Shown here: in pieces, positions 33,875 to 38,555 of the stretch
How positions within the stretch are numbered: the stretch's first letter is position 1
How the letters are laid out: the number at the start of each line of letters is the position of its first letter
Assembly: GCA_965658435.1 (NCBI GenBank)
Contig: CBFHSE010000011.1
Span: 1 to 38,555 of the forward strand
DNA: 38,555 bases
Reading direction: 5' to 3'
Origin: JADHLN01 sp965658435
GTDB lineage: Bacteria; Pseudomonadota; Alphaproteobacteria; Rickettsiales; JABIRX01
The notes under the pieces: model-generated
Seen by the model: the letters and a program-made list of their open reading frames with translations, nothing else
Told to the model about the DNA's origin: nothing
The model's database searches: none
Translations under genes and position numbers: made by a program

Positions 33875-34951
33875 ATGAAATCATATATTTTAAAGAGATT
33901 ATTGTTAATTTTTCCGACGTTATTAGGGATTTTGCTTGTAAATTTCATGATTATTCAATTTGCTCCAGGAGGTCCTGTTGAGAGAATAATATCTACTCTT
34001 AATAATCATGATGTTTTTCAATCTAATATGATTAATCAGGGATCTTTAATTGCTCATAATAATGATAATAAATATATGGGTTCTGAGGGGCTTGATAATG
34101 ATATATTGCAAGAGATAAAGCAGAAATATGGTTTTGATAAGCCTTTATATATTAGGTTCTTAATTATGTTAAGGCAATTTGTAACTTTTGATTTTGGCGA
34201 GAGTTTTTTTAAGGGTAAAAAAGTTATTGATTTAATTTTGGAAAGACTTCCTGTTTCAATATCGTTGGGGATATGGTCTAGTTTAATTATTTATTTTATT
34301 TCAATACCTCTTGGGATTAGAAAGGCTGTTAAAAATGGTGCGAAATTTGATTTCTATACAAGTTTGATAATATTTATTGGTTATGCAATTCCTGCCTTTC
34401 TCTTTGCTATATTGCTTATAGTTTTATTTGGTTATGGAGGCACATTTCCTTTATTTCCTATTTCTGCACTTTCTTCTGATAATTTTCATGAGCTTAGTTT
34501 TTTTGCTAAAATAAAAGATTATTTTATGCATTTAATAATGCCTATAACCGCTCTTATAGTAGGTGGTTTCGCAAGTTTAACTATGCTTACTAAAAATAGT
34601 TTTATTGAAGAGCTTAATAAAGAATATGTTTTAACTGCTAAAGCAAAAGGTGCTTCAGAGATAAGGGTTTTATATGGTCATGTTTTTAGAAATGCTATGA
34701 TTTTAGTTGTTTCGCAAATACCTGAATCAATTATTAAAATGTTATTTACTGGGGTTTTGTTAATAGAAATAATATTCTCTCTTGATGGTCTTGGTTTGCT
34801 AGGATATGAGGCTGCTATGAATAGAGATTATCCTGTTATTTTTGCTACAATCTATTTATATAGCTTAATTGCTCTTGTCTTTAACTTAGTTGGTGATATT
34901 TTATATGCGGTTATTGACCCGAGAATTGATTTTGAAACTAATAAAAAATAA
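33875..34951 (+). CDS. yejB: ABC transporter permease, YejB-like (oligopeptide / microcin C type)
   Basis: 358 aa, inner membrane. The N-terminal helix (LLLIFPTLLGILLVNFMIIQ followed by FAPGGPVERII) is typical of DppB/YejB permeases. The long soluble insert at about 45-82 before DKPLYIRF is characteristic of YejB. The EAA-type loop is EYVLTAKAKGASEIRVLYGHVFRNA, and the protein ends VGDILYAVIDPRIDF. The partner permease YejE and ATPase YejF do not follow, so the transporter must be encoded in pieces. It is followed after 3 nt by ybaB. Confidence 0.88.
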   Translation: MKSYILKRLLLIFPTLLGILLVNFMIIQFAPGGPVERIISTLNNHDVFQSNMINQGSLIAHNNDNKYMGSEGLDNDILQEIKQKYGFDKPLYIRFLIMLRQFVTFDFGESFFKGKKVIDLILERLPVSISLGIWSSLIIYFISIPLGIRKAVKNGAKFDFYTSLIIFIGYAIPAFLFAILLIVLFGYGGTFPLFPISALSSDNFHELSFFAKIKDYFMHLIMPITALIVGGFASLTMLTKNSFIEELNKEYVLTAKAKGASEIRVLYGHVFRNAMILVVSQIPESIIKMLFTGVLLIEIIFSLDGLGLLGYEAAMNRDYPVIFATIYLYSLIALVFNLVGDILYAVIDPRIDFETNKK

Positions 34952-34954
34952 GCT

Positions 34955-35296
34955 ATGGATTTTAATGGAATTTTTAAGCAGGCTCAAACTTTAAAGTCTG
35001 AATTTGAGAAAAAACAAAAAGAATTTGAAAAAAAGGAATTTACAGGAGTTAGTGGTGGCAGTCTTGTACAAGTGACTATTAATGGAAAAGGTAAGGCTTC
35101 ATCGATGAAATTAGATGATTCTCTTTTTAAAGAAGAGCAGGATGTTAATATTTTACAAGATTTAATTATTGCAGCTTTTAATAATGCAAAATCACAATTT
35201 GATGAAGAGCATAAAAAATTAATGTCTGAGGCTGCAGGTGGTTCTTCTTTTGGTGATTTTAATTTACCTGATGGGTTTGATAAATTTTTTAAATGA
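34955..35296 (+). CDS. ybaB: Nucleoid-associated protein YbaB/EbfC family
   Basis: 113 aa with a long charged first helix (FKQAQTLKSEFEKKQKEFEKK), a short beta sheet (GGSLVQVTINGKGKASSMKLD) and a second helix (DLIIAAFNNAKSQFDEE), the family's tweezer-like fold. It binds DNA as a dimer. Its TGA overlaps the recR ATG (ATGA), the widespread ybaB-recR pair. Confidence 0.93.
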   Translation: MDFNGIFKQAQTLKSEFEKKQKEFEKKEFTGVSGGSLVQVTINGKGKASSMKLDDSLFKEEQDVNILQDLIIAAFNNAKSQFDEEHKKLMSEAAGGSSFGDFNLPDGFDKFFK

Positions 35297-35877
35297 ATAA
35301 TGAAATAGAAAGGTTAATTGACCTATTTTCTTCTTTTCCAACAATTGGTAAAAAAACTGCAACCAGAATCATAGTAGATTTAATTTCTAAAAATAAAAAT
35401 AAAATGCCAGTAATAGCAAATGCATTAAATGAAGCATTTTCTGCTATAAAAAATTGTGAAATATGTAATAATATTGATGTTGTTAGCCCATGCTCAATCT
35501 GTTCTTCTTACAAGAGAAATAAAGAAATTTTATGTATTGTAGAAAATATTGAAGATTTATGGGTCATTGAAAAAAATAATATTTTCAGTGGGGTTTACCA
35601 TGTTCTTGGCGGAGTTTTATCTGCTGTTAAAGGTGTTGGACCTGATGATTTAAATCTTGAGTCTTTAAACGCAAGATTAGATGGGGTTAATGAAATTATT
35701 ATAGCAGTAAGTAGCAGTTTGGATGGTCAAACAACAGCTTTGTTTTTAGCTGATATGTTTGCTAATAAGGTAGATAAAATAAGTAAATTAGGCTATGGTA
35801 TTCCTTTTGGAAGTGAGATTGGTTACTTAGATGAGGGCACTTTGAATGCTGCTTTTCAATCAAGAAAAATTGTTTAA
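35293..35877 (+). CDS. recR: Recombination mediator RecR
   Basis: 194 aa. An N-terminal helix-hairpin-helix (FSSFPTIGKKTATRI), the zinc finger C55-x2-C58...C67-x2-C70, a Toprim domain (CIVENIEDLWVIEK, HVLGGVLSAVKGVGPDDL) and the C-terminal SLDGQTTALFLAD, GIPFGSEIGYLDEGTLNAA are all present. With RecF or RecO it loads RecA at gaps. It is translationally coupled to ybaB and convergent with nadC, with a 4-nt overlap of stop codons. Confidence 0.96.
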   Translation: MNNEIERLIDLFSSFPTIGKKTATRIIVDLISKNKNKMPVIANALNEAFSAIKNCEICNNIDVVSPCSICSSYKRNKEILCIVENIEDLWVIEKNNIFSGVYHVLGGVLSAVKGVGPDDLNLESLNARLDGVNEIIIAVSSSLDGQTTALFLADMFANKVDKISKLGYGIPFGSEIGYLDEGTLNAAFQSRKIV

Positions 35878-36701
35878 TTGAATTTTAAATTTAAAGATAT
35901 ATCAGCAGCTTTTACTGAATGAGTTATTGCCCCAACTGAGATGTAATCTACACCTGTTTTGGCAATTTCTTGGACATTTTCAATGCTGATATTGCCTGAA
36001 GCTTCTATTTTTACTTTTTTATTAATTAATTTTACAGCTTTTGTTATTTCTGAAATAGACATATTATCTAGCATGATAATATCCACCTTATTCTGTAATG
36101 CTTCTTTTACTTGTTGGATATTTTCACATTCAATTTCTTTTATTAATGAAGATTCTTGGCATTTTTCTAATGCTTCTTTGATGCCACCTGCAGCTGTTAT
36201 GTGGTTATCTTTTATTAAAATTTGGTCGTCTAGACAGAGGCGGTGATTTTTACCTCCTCCTATTTTTACTGCATATTTTGCCGCTAAACGATAAAAAGGT
36301 AAAATTTTTCTAGTATCTAAAATTTCTACGTCATATTGTTCTACAGCTTTTACAAATTTATTTGTTTTGGTGGCTATTGCTGAAAGATATTGTAGTAAGT
36401 TTAAACCTACTCTTTCGCCAGCTAATATTGCTTTTGCATTACCGTTTCCTGATATAAAAATATCGTTTTTCTTAATTATATCTCCATCTTTAAAATTTGA
36501 ATTAATAGTGATGTTTTTATCAATTGATAATAAGGATTCATAAAAAAAATCAAGGCCGCATAATATCATTTCTGATTTAGCGATTACCTCAAATGAAATA
36601 TTTTGCTTGTCATTAATTATAAGGTTTGAAGTTATATCTCCTGATGCAATATCTTCATTTAAAGCAAAATTAACTATTTCTTTTATGTATTTTTTATCCA
36701 T
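35874..36701 (-). CDS. nadC: Nicotinate-nucleotide pyrophosphorylase (quinolinate phosphoribosyltransferase)
   Basis: Makes nicotinate mononucleotide from quinolinate and PRPP in de novo NAD synthesis. Conserved residues: R97 (LAGERVGLNLLQ), D129-T-R-K132, H153-R154 and K164 (ILIKDNHI), then IECENIQQVKEAL, IMLDNMS and the C-terminal EASGNI/ISVGAITHS. 275 aa is normal. It follows panB after 1 nt on the minus strand, ending the argD-argF-panB-nadC cluster. NadA and NadB are not in the window. Confidence 0.95.
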   Translation of the reverse strand: MDKKYIKEIVNFALNEDIASGDITSNLIINDKQNISFEVIAKSEMILCGLDFFYESLLSIDKNITINSNFKDGDIIKKNDIFISGNGNAKAILAGERVGLNLLQYLSAIATKTNKFVKAVEQYDVEILDTRKILPFYRLAAKYAVKIGGGKNHRLCLDDQILIKDNHITAAGGIKEALEKCQESSLIKEIECENIQQVKEALQNKVDIIMLDNMSISEITKAVKLINKKVKIEASGNISIENVQEIAKTGVDYISVGAITHSVKAADISLNLKFN

Positions 36702-36702
36702 T

Positions 36703-37494
36703 TTAATAAGTGTGGTTTTTATCTGGAAATTTTGTTTCTTTTACTTCCTTTGCATATTGTTTAAAAGCTTTATCAATATCACTGCGTAAATTTGCATATT
36801 TTTTGACAAATTTTGGCTGTTTGGAAGTTAGCCCTAATAAATCATCAGCAACTAATATTTGCCCATCACATAAATTATTTGCGCCTATTCCTATTAAAGG
36901 GATGTTAGATTTTTGTTTAATTTTTTTTATTAAATCTGCTTTAACTCCTTCAACAACAACAGCAAAGCAGCCTGATTTTTCTAATGCTATAACATCATTT
37001 ATAATTTTTTTATCAGATGTTTTGTCTCCGCCTTGAATTTTATATCCCCCTAATTGATTAAATGATTGAGGTAATAATCCTACATGTCCTAACACAGCTA
37101 TACCTCTATCTGTAATGAATTTTATGGTGTCTGCATAAATTTCACCTCCTTCTAATTTTATGGCATTTGCTCCAGTTTTAGCGATGATTTTTGCTGCGTT
37201 TTTAAAAGCTTGTTCTTTGCTTAATTGATAGGAGCCAAAATTCATATCAATAGTAATAAATGATTTTTTTGTTGCTTTCACTACAGCTTTGCCATGTTCA
37301 ATCATCATATCTAAATTTACAGCTAATGTTGAATCCATACCATAGAGAGTCATGCCTAAGGAATCTCCTACTAAAATAATATCTGCTGAATTATCTGCTA
37401 TTTCTGCTATGTTTTTTCCATATAGAGCAAGAGCTATTATCTTTTCTTTATTTTTGCTAATATTTTTTAAGTCATGTAAATTTAAGCGGGTCAT
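36703..37494 (-). CDS. panB: 3-methyl-2-oxobutanoate hydroxymethyltransferase
   Basis: First step of pantothenate synthesis: transfer of hydroxymethyl from methylene-tetrahydrofolate to ketoisovalerate. D44-S45 (ILVGDSLGM), D83 (IDMNFGSYQ) and the catalytic E182 (VVVEGVKADL) are in place, with GHVGLLPQSFNQLGGYK between. 263 aa is the usual length. It overlaps argF by 4 nt. PanC is not in the window, so the pathway cannot be judged complete here. Confidence 0.95.
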   Translation of the reverse strand: MTRLNLHDLKNISKNKEKIIALALYGKNIAEIADNSADIILVGDSLGMTLYGMDSTLAVNLDMMIEHGKAVVKATKKSFITIDMNFGSYQLSKEQAFKNAAKIIAKTGANAIKLEGGEIYADTIKFITDRGIAVLGHVGLLPQSFNQLGGYKIQGGDKTSDKKIINDVIALEKSGCFAVVVEGVKADLIKKIKQKSNIPLIGIGANNLCDGQILVADDLLGLTSKQPKFVKKYANLRSDIDKAFKQYAKEVKETKFPDKNHTY

Positions 37495-38384
37495 TTTATA
37501 AGGAGACTCATAATTGCTTTTTGAACATGTAAGCGGTTTTCAGCTTCATCAAAAACTACAGATTGTTTGCCGTCAATAATTTCTGAATCTACTTCTTCAC
37601 CTCTATGGGCTGGAAGGCAATGCATGAATAAAGCATCTTTTTTTGCCTGTTGCATGATTTCTTTGTTGATTTTAAAATCTTTAAAGGCTGCTAATCTTGC
37701 TTTTGCATTTTTATCTCCCATTGAGACAAAACAATCAGTTGTTATGAGATCTGAATTTTTAGCAGCTAATTTAGGATTTGAATATATTTCTACTAAATTT
37801 TGTTTTTTTAAATTATCGAGTAATCTTTTGTCAGGATAATAACCTTTTTTAAGCGCTAATGAAATTTTAAATTTAAATTTATCAGCCGCATTAAGCCATG
37901 AATTACATATGTTATTTCCATCGCCAATGTAACAAATTTTTTGTTTTGTTACATTGCCTTTCTTTTCATATAAGGTTAACAAGTCAGCTAAAATCTGGCA
38001 AGGATGATTAAAGTTAGTTAGGCCGTTTATAACTGGAATTGAGGCATGTTTAGCCAATTCTATTAGATCATTATGTTCGTTAGCTCTAATCATAATGGCA
38101 TCTAAATATCTACTTAATACTTTAGCTGTATCGGAAATAGTTTCTCCTCTGCCAAGCTGCATTTCGCTGCTATTTAGAATTATTGCTTTTCCTCCCATTT
38201 GATTGATACCTACTTCAAAAGATACTCTGGTTCTTGTGGAGTTTTTTTGAAATATTAAGGCTATTTGTTTGTTCTTTAGCTTATTGTTAAAAGGTCTTTT
38301 TTTTAATTTTAAGGCTAATTTAATAATATTATCTAAGTCAGATTTAGACAAATCTGCTAGTGAAATAAAATCTTTTTTAAGCAT
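37491..38384 (-). CDS. argF: Ornithine carbamoyltransferase
   Basis: Converts ornithine and carbamoyl phosphate to citrulline. The carbamoyl-phosphate motif is S49-T-R-T-R53; H127-P-C-Q130 and the ornithine/catalytic H255-C-L-P258 (MHCLPAHRGEEV) are present. The SMG loop (CFVSMGD) distinguishes ornithine from aspartate carbamoyltransferase. 297 aa is standard. Its ATG overlaps the argD stop by 8 nt and its end overlaps panB by 4 nt. Confidence 0.95.
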   Translation of the reverse strand: MLKKDFISLADLSKSDLDNIIKLALKLKKRPFNNKLKNKQIALIFQKNSTRTRVSFEVGINQMGGKAIILNSSEMQLGRGETISDTAKVLSRYLDAIMIRANEHNDLIELAKHASIPVINGLTNFNHPCQILADLLTLYEKKGNVTKQKICYIGDGNNICNSWLNAADKFKFKISLALKKGYYPDKRLLDNLKKQNLVEIYSNPKLAAKNSDLITTDCFVSMGDKNAKARLAAFKDFKINKEIMQQAKKDALFMHCLPAHRGEEVDSEIIDGKQSVVFDEAENRLHVQKAIMSLLIK

Positions 38385-38555
38385 AATCTTGAAACTCTAA
38401 TAAGGATTTGTCAAAAATTTTAATGGTAAGATCAATTTCTTTTTTATTAATTACTAAAGGTGGAATTATTCTAATTACATCATTGCTTGCAGGGATAGTG
38501 AGGGCTTTATTATCTCTAAAAATATCAACTAATTTAAAATGATTTTTGTTGATTT
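38377..38555 (-). CDS. argD: Acetylornithine aminotransferase, C-terminal end (partial)
   Basis: The last 58 codons of a minus-strand gene are present, ending at TAA 38377-38379. They read FKLVDIFRDNKALTIPA, then SNDVIRIIPPLVINKKEI, matching the C-terminal consensus of class III aminotransferases, and of ArgD in particular (N-x-x-R-x-x-P-P-L-x-I). The 8-nt overlap with argF supports ArgD over other class III members. The PLP lysine lies outside the window. Confidence 0.82.
   Translation of the reverse strand, partial: INKNHFKLVDIFRDNKALTIPASNDVIRIIPPLVINKKEIDLTIKIFDKSLLEFQDYA

Noticed and set aside
1..38555. CRISPR array or insertion sequence
   Set aside because: No regularly spaced identical repeats, and no transposase or integrase-like frame was seen.

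Overview
The window looks like a piece of a very AT-rich alphaproteobacterial genome, most plausibly a Rickettsiales-type or similarly reduced lineage. The reasons are a circularly permuted tmRNA gene, a PopZ-like polar organiser next to a TolC-type channel, SdhE next to mfd, HdaA, ThyX instead of ThyA, and an ankyrin-repeat protein. The lineage call is inference from gene content; no marker phylogeny could be run. It is a draft scaffold: there are N-gaps at 13369-13484 and 15047-15056, and the second is flanked by an exact 77-bp duplication that looks like an unmerged assembly overlap.

Layout. 1-3706 (+): end of an unknown gene, then an aminotransferase, homoserine dehydrogenase, an SDR and QueD, tightly packed. 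3707-5737 (-): tolC-popZ. 5821-7755 (+): an exported ankyrin-SPOR fusion. 7752-12519 (-): sdhE, ppa, mfd (with a probable frameshift near its 5' end) and ndk. 12591-15351 (+): promoter, lolC-lolD and an outer-membrane-type protein. 15315-18735: a YdjM-like membrane protein, a rhodanese, a DUF218-like gene broken by one in-frame TGA, a CHMI-like isomerase and a truncated membrane gene resembling the start of an O-antigen ligase.

18736-21214 is the accessory part. Two imperfect direct repeats, each ending in the CCA end of a tRNA-Ser(UGA) or a copy of it, flank a two-gene Fic / abortive-infection-like cassette. The repeats contain a recurrent GAGTA word, often spaced by about one or two helical turns. 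Strand composition also changes across this interval: to the left the + strand tends to be rich in C and A, to the right in G and T.

21422-30936 (mostly +): a cation efflux pump, an unknown protein, the permuted tmRNA with an internally duplicated tag, thyX, a BON lipoprotein, tadA, an exported intradiol-dioxygenase-like protein, pepF (-), a small coiled-coil protein, an SbtA-like transporter, a pseudopilin and an XRE-receiver fusion regulator. 30947-38555: an M23 peptidase, hdaA, a degenerate squalene/phytoene synthase-like protein, a YejB-like permease, ybaB-recR, then nadC, panB, argF and the end of argD on the minus strand.

Taken together the genes are mainly housekeeping (envelope lipoprotein sorting, DNA repair, tRNA editing, trans-translation) plus biosynthesis of homoserine-derived amino acids, arginine, pantothenate and NAD, which points to a less auxotrophic lifestyle than classical Rickettsia. 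The items most worth following are the repeat-flanked Fic-Abi cassette at the compositional switch, the ankyrin-SPOR fusion, the XRE-receiver fusion and the duplicated tmRNA tag.
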